The translations under genes and the position numbers were made by a program. Shown here one piece after another: positions 33,644 through 42,167 of a DNA stretch of 64,000 nt. Location of the stretch: positions 10,062,001 to 10,126,000 of the forward strand of contig BSBN01001225.1 in the NCBI GenBank assembly GCA_027924645.1, given 5' to 3'. The stretch comes from Cunninghamia lanceolata (lineage: Eukaryota > Streptophyta > Pinopsida > Cupressales > Cupressaceae). The notes under the pieces were generated by a model. The model made no database searches. It was not told the DNA's origin and worked only from the letters and a program-made list of their open reading frames with translations. Each line of letters begins with the position of its first letter. The first letter of the stretch is position 1.

Positions 33644-34759
33644 TTACTTTCTTGCAAGTAAATCCTCATGCCTGTCAATGTAGGCCCTTCTCTCACATAC
33701 CTTGTGTTTGTCAGGTTGTCTGACCAGAACCTCTGTCTGAACTGCCTCTTGAACTTCTGCAATGTTCAACTCTGTCTTTCTTTCAACCTTTATAGGACAA
33801 ACAATAGTCCCAACTATGACAACATCCTTGTCATTCCTCTCAACTGGTTGCTGTTTGCACACTTGTTTCTGAACCTGCTGCTGACCTCTGTCAGTCAGAA
33901 CTGAAACTTTCTTCAAACTGTTGTCCTTAACAACTTCTTTCCCTGCAGTGTCCTCAACTGCCTTTATGCCTGCTCCTATAGGCTTCTGCACAAATTCCTT
34001 CTTTCCCATTAAAATAATTTTGGCTGCCCCCTGTGCTGCAGCTGCTTCCTGTAATGGCATCAACACAATAGTCTTCCCATCTTTCTTGATGGTGTAGGTA
34101 TTAGCATACCCATCATACAGTACCCTCCTATCAAATTGCCATGGTCTACCCAATAGTAGGTGACAACATTCCATGGGCAAAATGTCACACAAAACTCTAT
34201 CCTGATATGCTCCAATCAGAAAATCAACATATGCCTGTTCATAGACAAAAAGTGATTGACTATCACTCACCCAAGATACCTTGTAAGGGTGATGGTGTGG
34301 AATCCGTTCCAAATTTAGTTTATCCACCATTTCCTGAGATACCATGTTGTCTGTTGAACCAGTATCAATGACAACCTTACATACTTTACCTTTGCTCTTA
34401 CATGTGGTCTTGAAAAGAGCTCTTCTTTGCATCATATCCCTTGATGCCTGCAAACTAATTCTCCTTAGCATCAATGCTTCTCCCTCCTCAGGATATCCAT
34501 AATTGTCAGGAACTCTATCTTTTTGATAAGTGTTTGAACTCTGTACACTTTCTTCTACTTTCTCTTCTTGCACAAGTTGTACTCTCTTGTCATCCGTTCT
34601 ATCATCTCTGGATGATGAACCTTTGCTTTCTGGACATTTGAAAAATGGATGACCAAACTCACCACAGGTGTAACACTTTCCTGAAAATGTAGTAGAACCT
34701 CTACCACTTCCAAATCTGCCTCTATTACCTTTCCATCCACCTCTAAAATCAGACTGTCC
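33644..34759 (-). CDS. pro: Zinc knuckle and aspartic protease region of TG-2
   Basis: This is in the same frame as gag, after a single TAG. It begins with a Gly/Arg-rich stretch and a zinc knuckle CYTCGEFGHPFFKC (CX2CX4HX4C). A retropepsin-like domain follows with VVIDTGSTDNMVS (active site DTGST), then CDILPMECCHLLLGRPWQFD, a hallmark of chromovirus-type Gypsy protease, and YTIKKDGKTI. The remainder (33644-34000) is Gln/Val-rich and has no RT motifs. It ends at a stop at 33644-33646, about 145 bp before the purine tract. The protease would cut Gag. No other enzyme is present for it to release. Confidence 0.85.
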   Translation of the reverse strand, partial: GQSDFRGGWKGNRGRFGSGRGSTTFSGKCYTCGEFGHPFFKCPESKGSSSRDDRTDDKRVQLVQEEKVEESVQSSNTYQKDRVPDNYGYPEEGEALMLRRISLQASRDMMQRRALFKTTCKSKGKVCKVVIDTGSTDNMVSQEMVDKLNLERIPHHHPYKVSWVSDSQSLFVYEQAYVDFLIGAYQDRVLCDILPMECCHLLLGRPWQFDRRVLYDGYANTYTIKKDGKTIVLMPLQEAAAAQGAAKIILMGKKEFVQKPIGAGIKAVEDTAGKEVVKDNSLKKVSVLTDRGQQQVQKQVCKQQPVERNDKDVVIVGTIVCPIKVERKTELNIAEVQEAVQTEVLVRQPDKHKVCERRAYIDRHEDLLARK

Positions 34760-35632
34760 CTATCCTTTACCAGTGTCTTCTTGACCCTCATTGGTTTGCC
34801 TTGTTGTATGGGCTGATCCTCTTCCCCTCATATTGTGTTGTTCTTGTTTTCTCTTTAACTTCTCTTCCACTTTCAATGCCAACTGGAAGCATTTCTGAAC
34901 TGTATCTGGATTATGCAGACTTAAATCATCCTGAATGTTGAACTTCAATCCATTAAGGTATCTGGCTACCTTCTCTTCTTCACTTTCCTTTACCTTTGTT
35001 TTCATACAAAGTTTCATGAATTCTTCTGTATATGAGCTGACATCTAGCTCCTTCTGCTTCAGGTTTTGCTTCCTCATGTGTAATTGGATACTGTAATCAA
35101 ATGGGACATAAGCTTCCTTCACTAATGCCATCATCTTCTTCCATGTAGCGACTCTACGCTTTCCTTCCTGTACTCTGTCATCTTGGACGAAATTCCACCA
35201 TGTCAAGGTAGCTTCTTTCATTTTTGACTGGGCTATCCTCACCCTCTGTTGTTCTGGTATCTCCTCTGTTACAAAGAAATTGTTTAAGGAGTCTATCCAC
35301 TCCATCACTGAATCAGGTTCCATCTTTCCTGTAAACACTGGCAAATCCAGTTTCACATCCATGGTTCTCCTCTCCATGGCCTTGAGGGCGTTCAACAGTG
35401 GTCTCTGGTCTGCAGGAACGACCTCCTCGTTCCAACTAGGGATCTCTTCTTCTTCCCTATCTTCTTCTCTACCAGAACCTACTCTGCTCCTCAACTTTGC
35501 TAACTCATCCTTCAATTCCTGATTCTGAGCCTTCACGGCCTTGCTTTCTGCAATCTGTTTCTTTACCAGAATTGCCAACTCAGCGTTGGTCATCCTTGCC
35601 AGAACCTCTGATGTTCCTTCTTCATCCGACAT
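34760..35632 (-). CDS. gag: Gag (capsid) of TG-2
   Basis: An intact frame of 290 codons starting with MSDEEGTSEVLARM, some 40 bp after the primer site. After a short coiled coil (residues 15-50) comes the retrotransposon Gag domain: DLPVFTGKMEPDSVMEWIDS, TWWNFVQDD, TWKKMMALVKEAYVP, QKELDVSSYTEEFMKLC and ARYLNGLKFNIQDDL, all in the usual Gypsy order. It ends at TAG (34760-34762), directly followed in frame by the zinc-knuckle/protease segment. The stop could be a mutation or a suppressible stop that sets the ratio of Gag to Gag-protease. Nothing else in the frame is broken. Confidence 0.9.
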   Translation of the reverse strand: MSDEEGTSEVLARMTNAELAILVKKQIAESKAVKAQNQELKDELAKLRSRVGSGREEDREEEEIPSWNEEVVPADQRPLLNALKAMERRTMDVKLDLPVFTGKMEPDSVMEWIDSLNNFFVTEEIPEQQRVRIAQSKMKEATLTWWNFVQDDRVQEGKRRVATWKKMMALVKEAYVPFDYSIQLHMRKQNLKQKELDVSSYTEEFMKLCMKTKVKESEEEKVARYLNGLKFNIQDDLSLHNPDTVQKCFQLALKVEEKLKRKQEQHNMRGRGSAHTTRQTNEGQEDTGKG

Positions 35633-35671
35633 CCTGCTATATCCTTATCTTTTCCAGAAGATCCTTCCTTT

Positions 35672-35683
35672 GCTCTGATACCA
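35672..35683 (-). other. Primer binding site, TG-2
   Basis: On the minus strand TGGTATCAGAGC, a perfect match to the site complementary to initiator Met-tRNA, three bases after the 5' LTR. Confidence 0.92.
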
Positions 35684-35686
35684 CTA

Positions 35687-37193
35687 TGATGCAGAGGCAT
35701 CCACACTAAAACATTGACATACAGCATGGATGTCCGCAACCCTTCATCATCATCATGTTTCTTGCTAACACAGACAGCATCATCATATTTCGAAGAGACA
35801 CGAAATATCCTCCTACTGACTGCTGTTCACTTCCTTATCGCCTTTCGCCTTTCACCTTTCAGCAGCATCATGATATTCAGCAAGCGCAAACATCCTCCTG
35901 ATGTTCACTGTTCATCAGACTGCCAAACTCTATCTTCATCATCATGATGTTCAGCATCATCTTCATCAGCAGGATATACAATATTCGGTTCCTCCAATAT
36001 ATCCTGATGACGACAACTTCAGGCACCCTTCCTTCGATACTTACGTCACCCCGATATCCGACTACTCAACCAACAGCATCAGGATATAACTTATCCGGTC
36101 CTATTGAAATATCCTGATGATGTTAACCAAACTTTATGCCGATGCCTTACGCCGATACCAAAACACTTAAGGTCAGCAGGATAAACCTTTATCGGGTGAT
36201 ATTTTGAAATGTCCTGATGACGATTATCCTGATGACGATGACGTCATATGCAGCTCCCTCAATATCCCGCTACCCCGATATCCTGATGACCTTTTCAAAT
36301 ATCCTGATGATGACCTCTCCGGTCCTTAGCCAAAAAAATGAACTTTCACTCCTTATGCCGATGCGCTCCTCGGCAACACCTGATGATGATCACCCCAAAA
36401 CGCATTTACCTTATGCAATCTATTGCATCATGCTCTCCTCCTCCTACTCGGATGACGCCCGAAGCGACTGCAGGATATAACCAGAAATATCCTGATGATG
36501 CCGTTTTGACGAATTTTGAACCTTAGCGAATTTTCAATCCGCCGAGCCTCCTGAGGTGACCCGATCTACTTTCTGGACAACTTTCCAGACTCTAACTATC
36601 AGCACGACCTAGCACATCCCCATGCTAGGGTCTTCAACATCTCTCGACTGCGATCCTGCACACCTGCATACAAACAAACAGAAAATGCAAACTACCTCCT
36701 AAACTACTGTACACAGCCATTCCACCGATTCGACGAATCAACCGGTGGAATGGATCAGTGAATCCATGTAACCACCAAAATAGCAAATCGATCACACAAT
36801 GGAATCCAACAGAGGATGAACACAAACAGGATCTCTTTATTGATTTCAAAAGATGCAAATACAATATTCAGTCTCTCTCTGCAATCTAGATTCTCAACAG
36901 CTATATCTCAATCTGTCCTAAGACCAACCGATCCTCATGCATAAATAGGATCTGCTTGCGAGTACTACCACTCGACTCCAAGCGGCTGGGAACTCTCCAG
37001 GCAGCTGGGAGGATCCAACCGAACACACAGCATAACAGCTGTCCTAACAACCTACCTAAAAATAGTAAAGTATGGTCAACATGACCTTATTACATGCATT
37101 GGTCTTACAAGACCTTCTTGAAAACATTAACAAGACTCAAAACAAACTAACTACCTCATGGAGGCCAGCTGTCAGGTAGGTGCTCCTGCACCA
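35687..37193 (-). repeat. 5' LTR of TG-2 (right copy)
   Basis: On the plus strand it begins TGATGCAGAGGC and ends GTGCTCCTGCACCA. I count about two dozen differences from the left copy over 1.5 kb, nearly all transitions plus one 3-bp indel. This fits methylation-driven decay after a fairly recent insertion. The next bases, GATAT, are the second target copy. Confidence 0.92.
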
Positions 37194-37234
37194 GATATGA
37201 ATATGATGTTGGAAACTAGAGACATCATATCAAT

Positions 37235-38299
37235 ATGGGAGAACAAGAAGTGTTCTCAGATCAGGAGGATGGTTATGAGGAACCTACTTATTATAACAAT
37301 CAGCCATATAATCAATGGAGAAAGCCCACTAAAAATGAAAGAGAAGCTCTTACAATAGCTGCAATAGCTCAAGCTAAAAATGCTTATAACTTAAGGAATA
37401 GGACAGTGAATGTTGAACAAGGAACACCTGGGAGTGTATTTATAAAAGATCAGAATTACAAAAAGAATAATGCAAATTCATCATTCAAAGAATTGGAAAA
37501 GGGTGGTAAGAGTAAAACAAAAGAAAAATCACAAAATCAAGAAAAAGAAAATATAAAGACAGAAAAGAATGATCAGACTATGGCCCATTCTTTTGACATT
37601 GCTCTTGCAATATCTCAGATAAAAATATCAGTTCCACTTTTAGAAATGATGAAGATAGACAAATACAAGAATACAGTAGTTAAACTGATTTTAGATATAC
37701 CAAGTCAAAAACATAAAGGATCTAAAAATAGAACAAACAATGTTCATCAAGAAACATTCCAAATGCCTGAGGTATACCTAGGTGATACATTGACAAAGAA
37801 TCCCTCACAGGTGGACCCTTTCTACACTACATTATTGATCAAAAACAAGATAGTGAGGAATTGCATGATTGATTCAGGTGCTGCCATGAACATCATGCCA
37901 ATAGCAGTTACGAAAGAAATGGGAATGTGGGTTGATACTACATTTGGTAGGTGTTATGCAATGGATAATAGATCCATCCGAGTCATTGGTATTATGAGGG
38001 ATGTGGAGATAAAACTTGCCTCATACCCTGAAGCAACTTATAACATTGATATTACTGTGGTTGACATCCCACCATATTATGGGAAGCTTTTGTCGAGACA
38101 ATGGGCTACAATGGCAGGAGGGAATGTCCAATTGGACTTATCATATGCCACAATACCAGCGGGAGGTAAAGAAATCAAGCTGTACAGGGAGCCAAGATAT
38201 GAAAATGTCATAGAACGCTTGGATCAACATCAAATAAATTTCTTTTGTGATACAGATTTGGGAACCTTCAAGGTTGAGAAAAATCAGCCAGAATTGTAG
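37235..38299 (+). CDS. pol: Protease-containing N-terminal Pol segment, Tat-2
   Basis: An open frame of 354 codons from the first Met after the gag TAG (37217-37219), in the same frame as the end of gag. The first 200 residues are Lys/Asn/Gln-rich. They include the conserved block QWRKPTKNEREALTIAAIAQ and the helix FDIALAISQIKISVPLLEMM, both shared with Tat-3. A retropepsin-like domain follows with CMIDSGAAMNIMPIAV (active site DSGA, near 37863) and DIPPYYGKLLSRQWATMAGG. The domain would process the polyprotein. The end (38299) is a stop just before aRH, where Tat-3 reads on. Confidence 0.82.
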   Translation: MGEQEVFSDQEDGYEEPTYYNNQPYNQWRKPTKNEREALTIAAIAQAKNAYNLRNRTVNVEQGTPGSVFIKDQNYKKNNANSSFKELEKGGKSKTKEKSQNQEKENIKTEKNDQTMAHSFDIALAISQIKISVPLLEMMKIDKYKNTVVKLILDIPSQKHKGSKNRTNNVHQETFQMPEVYLGDTLTKNPSQVDPFYTTLLIKNKIVRNCMIDSGAAMNIMPIAVTKEMGMWVDTTFGRCYAMDNRSIRVIGIMRDVEIKLASYPEATYNIDITVVDIPPYYGKLLSRQWATMAGGNVQLDLSYATIPAGGKEIKLYREPRYENVIERLDQHQINFFCDTDLGTFKVEKNQPEL

Positions 38300-38344
38300 A
38301 ACATTGATTCAATACATATTGAGTCTAAAAAAGAAGAAAATGAT

Positions 38345-39292
38345 GTGTGGAAGATGTACTTTGATGGTGCATGCAACAAAATAGGAAATGGGGTCGGAGT
38401 AGTATTTATTTCACCAGGAGGTAAAACTTTCAAATAATCTTTTCTATTAACATTTTAATGCACAAACAATGTAGCAAAGTACGAAGCTTTGCTTATTGGT
38501 TTGAACATAGCCACCAAGCATAAGATAAAAAAATTAGTTGTATATGGTCATTCTGAACTGGTTACTTCTCAAGTGAGAGAGAAATACCTATCAAAAAATA
38601 AGAGGTTGAGACAATACAGAAACACAGTCTAGGATGATATTGAGTTATTTGATGCTTTTTCAATCAACTGGATTGATAGGTCAAAAAACATTATGGCATA
38701 TTTTCTAGCGAATATCTCATTGAAAAGAGATGATATCACATTAGCAGGTATTATAGAAGTTGAATTCAAAACCAGACCTACTATCCCAGATAATGTACAT
38801 AACTAGCAAGTGTTTGATAATGATGCTGATATAATCAACTTACTGCATTGTGTTGACTATTATGAAAATCAAGAGATTGATTTCAATGCATTTGTTGAAG
38901 AACATGATGGGAAGGAAACCCTTTTTGGTCAAGAGATAGTTTAGTTGAAAACAAATAAAATACCTAAGGGACTCATAGCATTGGAAAAGGCATTTGATGG
39001 ACATGATAGATTTAAAATGAAAGACACACCAGTGGTACAAAATGACCTTGAAGAGATTAATTTGGAGACATAGGCAGCCCCAAAGAATGTATATATTGGA
39101 AAGAGTCTTAACCCCAAAATCAGGAACAGAATCATCAACTTACTTAGGAAGTATAGGCATGTATTTGCCTGGTCATATGATGATTTAAAAGCATATAGAG
39201 AGGATCTATTTCAGCATGAAATACCACTAAAACCAGATGTTAAACCATTCAGGCAAAAATAGAGGCCTATCAATCCTACATTAGCTCCTAAG
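38345..39292 (+). pseudogene. pol: Archaeal-type RNase H (aRH) and linker, Tat-2
   Basis: Located between protease and RT. The first Asp (MYFDGACNK) and the Glu (AKYEALLIGL) remain. The third site reads YGHSEL in place of YGDSEL, and the last reads NIMAYFLAN in place of NIMADFLAN, so two of four catalytic acids are lost, probably by decay. At least eight stops are in frame. The linker (KIPKGLIALEKAF, then YIGKSLNPKIRNRIINLLRK) aligns with Tat-1 and Tat-3. Confidence 0.82.
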
Positions 39293-40264
39293 ATGCTAGA
39301 GGAACTTACAAAATTAAGGGATGGAGCTATCATTAAACCCATTAGGCATTCCTCCTGGGTTTCTAATTTGGTGCCTGTCAAGAAAAAGAATGGTGATATT
39401 AGATTATGTGTGGACTTCAGGAACTTGAACAAATATTCCCTGAAAGACAACTATCCCCTCCCCAATATGGAAGTAATATTACAAAAGGTTACTGGATGTG
39501 AACTGTTATCAATGATGGATGGCTTCTCAGGATATAATCAGGTGAAGCTCAAAGAGTCAAAACAATTTCAAACTACATTCACCACCCCATGGGGAACATA
39601 TGTATATTTAAGGATGCCATTTGGACTCACCAATGCCGGAGCAACATTCCAAAGAGCAATGGATGTGGCATTTGCTGAATTGATTAATAAAATCATGATA
39701 GTATATCAGGATGATCTGACAGCATATTCAAAAAGGGCTGAAGATCATTGTGCACATTTGGAGCAAATATTTATCAAAGCCCTAGAATATGGGATTTCAT
39801 TGAATCCTAAGAAATGCCATTTCGCAGTGATAGAGGGGAAATTGCTTGGCCACATAGTCTCAAAAGATGGAGTGAAAATAGATCCTGAGAGAGTAAAAGC
39901 AATTGACCAAGTTCCTATTCCTAAAAATGTGAAAACCATACAGTCATTTTTTGGCCAAATTAACTTTGTCAGGAGATTTATATCAAATTTTGCAGAAATA
40001 GTTAGTCCCATATCAAGGATGTTGAAGAAAAACTCAGAAGTAAAGTGGACAACGGAAACAATAGAAGCATTTGCCACTATTAAGAGAGCAATCAAAGAAG
40101 CTCCTATTCTGTTATCCCCTGATTTCAGTAAACCATTCCAACTATTTTCATTTGCCTCTTATCATATAGTTGCAGCAATATTATTGCAGAAAAATAATGA
40201 GGGACATGAACAACCCATCTCATTTTTTCAGCAAATCTCTTCAAAATGCAGAGTTGAAATATGA
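39293..40264 (+). CDS. pol: Reverse transcriptase with start of RT-linked RNase H, Tat-2
   Basis: An open frame of 323 codons. RT motifs in order: HSSWVSNLVPVKKKNGDIRL, CVDFRNLNKYSLKDNYPLP, MMDGFSGYNQV (first catalytic Asp), RMPFGLTNAGATFQRAMDV, MIVYQDDLTAYS (active site YQDD, about 39700), GHIVSKDGV, and the thumb QSFFGQINFVRRFISNF. The RNase H start reads FQLFSFASYH where active enzymes have TDAS, so its first Asp is missing. A frameshift near 40250 moves the rest to another frame. A stop upstream (CAA to TAG at 39259-39261) means this frame is cut off from its natural start. Confidence 0.9.
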   Translation: MLEELTKLRDGAIIKPIRHSSWVSNLVPVKKKNGDIRLCVDFRNLNKYSLKDNYPLPNMEVILQKVTGCELLSMMDGFSGYNQVKLKESKQFQTTFTTPWGTYVYLRMPFGLTNAGATFQRAMDVAFAELINKIMIVYQDDLTAYSKRAEDHCAHLEQIFIKALEYGISLNPKKCHFAVIEGKLLGHIVSKDGVKIDPERVKAIDQVPIPKNVKTIQSFFGQINFVRRFISNFAEIVSPISRMLKKNSEVKWTTETIEAFATIKRAIKEAPILLSPDFSKPFQLFSFASYHIVAAILLQKNNEGHEQPISFFQQISSKCRVEI

Positions 40265-40661
40265 CATTATTGAGAAGCAGGCATATGCATTAGTGAAGGC
40301 GGTTAAAACTTTTAGGCCATACTTGGTGGGAGCTGAAATCATAGCATATGTGCCTAATGTTGCAGTAAAAGATGTATTGGTCCAAACCGAAGTCACAGGT
40401 AGAAGATACAGATGGATCAATAGAATTCAGGAGTTCAATATTGAAATCCAGATCACTAAACTAGTGAGAGGACAAGGTCTTGCTAGGTTGATGGCTGAAA
40501 GTAATTTGGAAGCTTCTCAGATATGTAGTGCTAATAATATTGATAATACAAGTTCTAGCATTGAGCATACTCCATGGTATACCGACATCATATATTATCT
40601 AAAGCACATGAAATGTCCTGAGGGGTATGATGATAATAAAAGGAGGACACTTGAATTGTAA
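40170..40661 (+). pseudogene. pol: RT-linked RNase H (gRH), C-terminal part, Tat-2
   Basis: After the frameshift the domain continues with AELKYDIIEKQAYALVKAVK, FRPYLVGAEI and VPNVAVKDVL. The usual Glu (TEKE) is Gln (IEKQ) and the usual TDH is VPN, so no catalytic acid is left. Tat-3 has the same residues at these places. The end (RRYRWINRIQEFNIEIQITK, then LARLMAESN) is the normal link to integrase. Confidence 0.8.
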
Positions 40662-40757
40662 GCCTCAAAATATGTGTTTATTGATGGAGATCTTTACTGA
40701 AAAAATAGGGATGGTATTCTACTATTATGCCTAGATGAACATCAATCAAAACATATC

Positions 40758-41831
40758 ATGAAAGAGTTACATGAGGGCATGTGTGGAGGTCATTTCTCAG
40801 CAAAGACTACAACCCACAAGATATTAAGGGCTGGATACTATTGGCCTAAAGTTTTTAATGATTCATATCATTACACTAGGAAATGTGAAGCATGTCAGAA
40901 ATTTTTAGGAAAGTTGAAATATCAGGGAGCACTGCCCTTGAAACCCATGTAAGTGGAGGCTCCATTCTATCAGTGGGGTATTGACTTCATAGGAGAAATT
41001 GCAGAGAAGTCAAGTGGTGGACACAAATGGATTTTAGTGGCGATAGATTACTTCACTAAATGGGTGGAAGCAATCCCAACCAAACAAGCAACAAGCAGGG
41101 TGGTGATTAACTTTCTGATGGAAAATATTATATTCAGATTTGGCACTCTAGTAAGGTTAATCATAGATAATGGGATGTTTTTCAGGTCTAATGAATTCAA
41201 AAATTTCTGTAGTACACATGGCATCACTGTGTCCTATGCTGCCCCTTATCATCCACAAGCAAATAGACAAGCAAAATCTAGCAACAAAAGCCTTCTAAAA
41301 ATTATAAAGAGAATGTTGGATGGAAACAAGAAAGCGTGGGATTCAAAGTTAAGAATGGTTGTATGGGCTGATAGGATTACTGTGAAAAGTGCAATTGGGA
41401 GATCTCCTTTTGAACTAGTGTATGGAACAAAAGCAAGAATACCATTAGAAATTATCCTACTAGTTTACAAATTTATTCTTCAGGAAGATTTAAACATTCC
41501 TGAACCAATGGTGGAAAGATTAGAACATCTTGTAGAACTTGATGAAACAAAGAGACTAGCACAAAGGCAGAATATTAAGTTGCAATCACAAGTGAAATAC
41601 CTCTTTGACAAGAAGGCCAAAGATAGGAAATTTGAGATGAATGACTTAGTGCTGATGTGGAATGCTAGGTGCCAGGACAAAGGAAAACATGGAAAGTTTG
41701 AAGCTCTATGGTTAGGTCCTTTTGTTATAACTGGTAAAGGAGGTGATGATTCTTACTATTTGCAAAACATGTCTGGAGAAGTACAGGAATTTCCTATGCA
41801 TGGGCAATATCTGAAGCCTTTCTTTTCATAA
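40758..41831 (+). pseudogene. pol: Integrase, Tat-2
   Basis: A His2-Cys2 zinc finger (LHEGMCGGHFSAKTTTHK, then KCEACQKF) is followed by a TAA at 40950-40952 and an open core from 40953. Of the D,D-35-E triad, Asp in GIDFIGEI and Asp in LIIDNGMFF are present. The Glu is Lys (NRQAKSSNKSLLK, where Tat-3 has GEGESSNKS). The C-terminal domain continues to the natural stop at 41831 (FPMHGQYLKPFFS). The enzyme would be inactive. Confidence 0.9.
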
Positions 41832-42167
41832 AATATCATGCACAAAGAGAATTAAGTGTTGCCAATGCATGGACAACCCTTGAAAAGTTTTCAAAATACT
41901 TTCATTCCATGCACAATAGTCAAGGGTAATCAAAAGGAGATTAGGACATGCCAGTACATGGACAGTCCTATGAATCTCTATATAAAATATATATATATCT
42001 TTTCCATGTACAGTAGTATAGGATCATCCCAATTCCCCATCATTATCACCTCCATTTCCCATTCTCATAAAACCGTCATCCCAAATAAATAAAACATATG
42101 GTATACTTCCCCAAGAGATCTGAATTCTTGTATACTCACAAGGAGTATACATCCCAGATAGAGCCAC
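41832..42167 (+). other. 3' internal end of Tat-2 before the LTR
   Basis: 335 bp without an ORF. The last part, TCTGAATTCTTG...CATCCCAGATAGAGCCAC, is conserved in Tat-3 (53408-53460, minus) right up to the LTR start. It has no long purine run, so the plus-strand primer must be of an unusual kind. Confidence 0.6.

Larger units (their letters stand above)
31989..37193 (-). mobile_element. TG-2: gag-protease-only LTR retrotransposon (TR-GAG-like)
   Basis: 5.2 kb with LTRs of 1,510 and 1,507 bp that I estimate at about 98% identical, and GATAT on both sides (31984-31988 and 37194-37198). On the minus strand it has a perfect Met-tRNA primer site after the 5' LTR (35687-37193), one gag-protease reading frame, then a purine tract and the 3' LTR (31989-33498). 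There is no RT, RNase H or integrase and no room for them. Gag and protease look like those of chromovirus-type Gypsy elements. It is the youngest insertion in the window by LTR similarity. Confidence 0.92.

Noticed and set aside
32016..36864. Small ORFs duplicated in the two TG-2 LTRs
   Set aside because: Duplicated because LTRs are identical by origin. They have no similarity to known proteins and most run antisense to the element.
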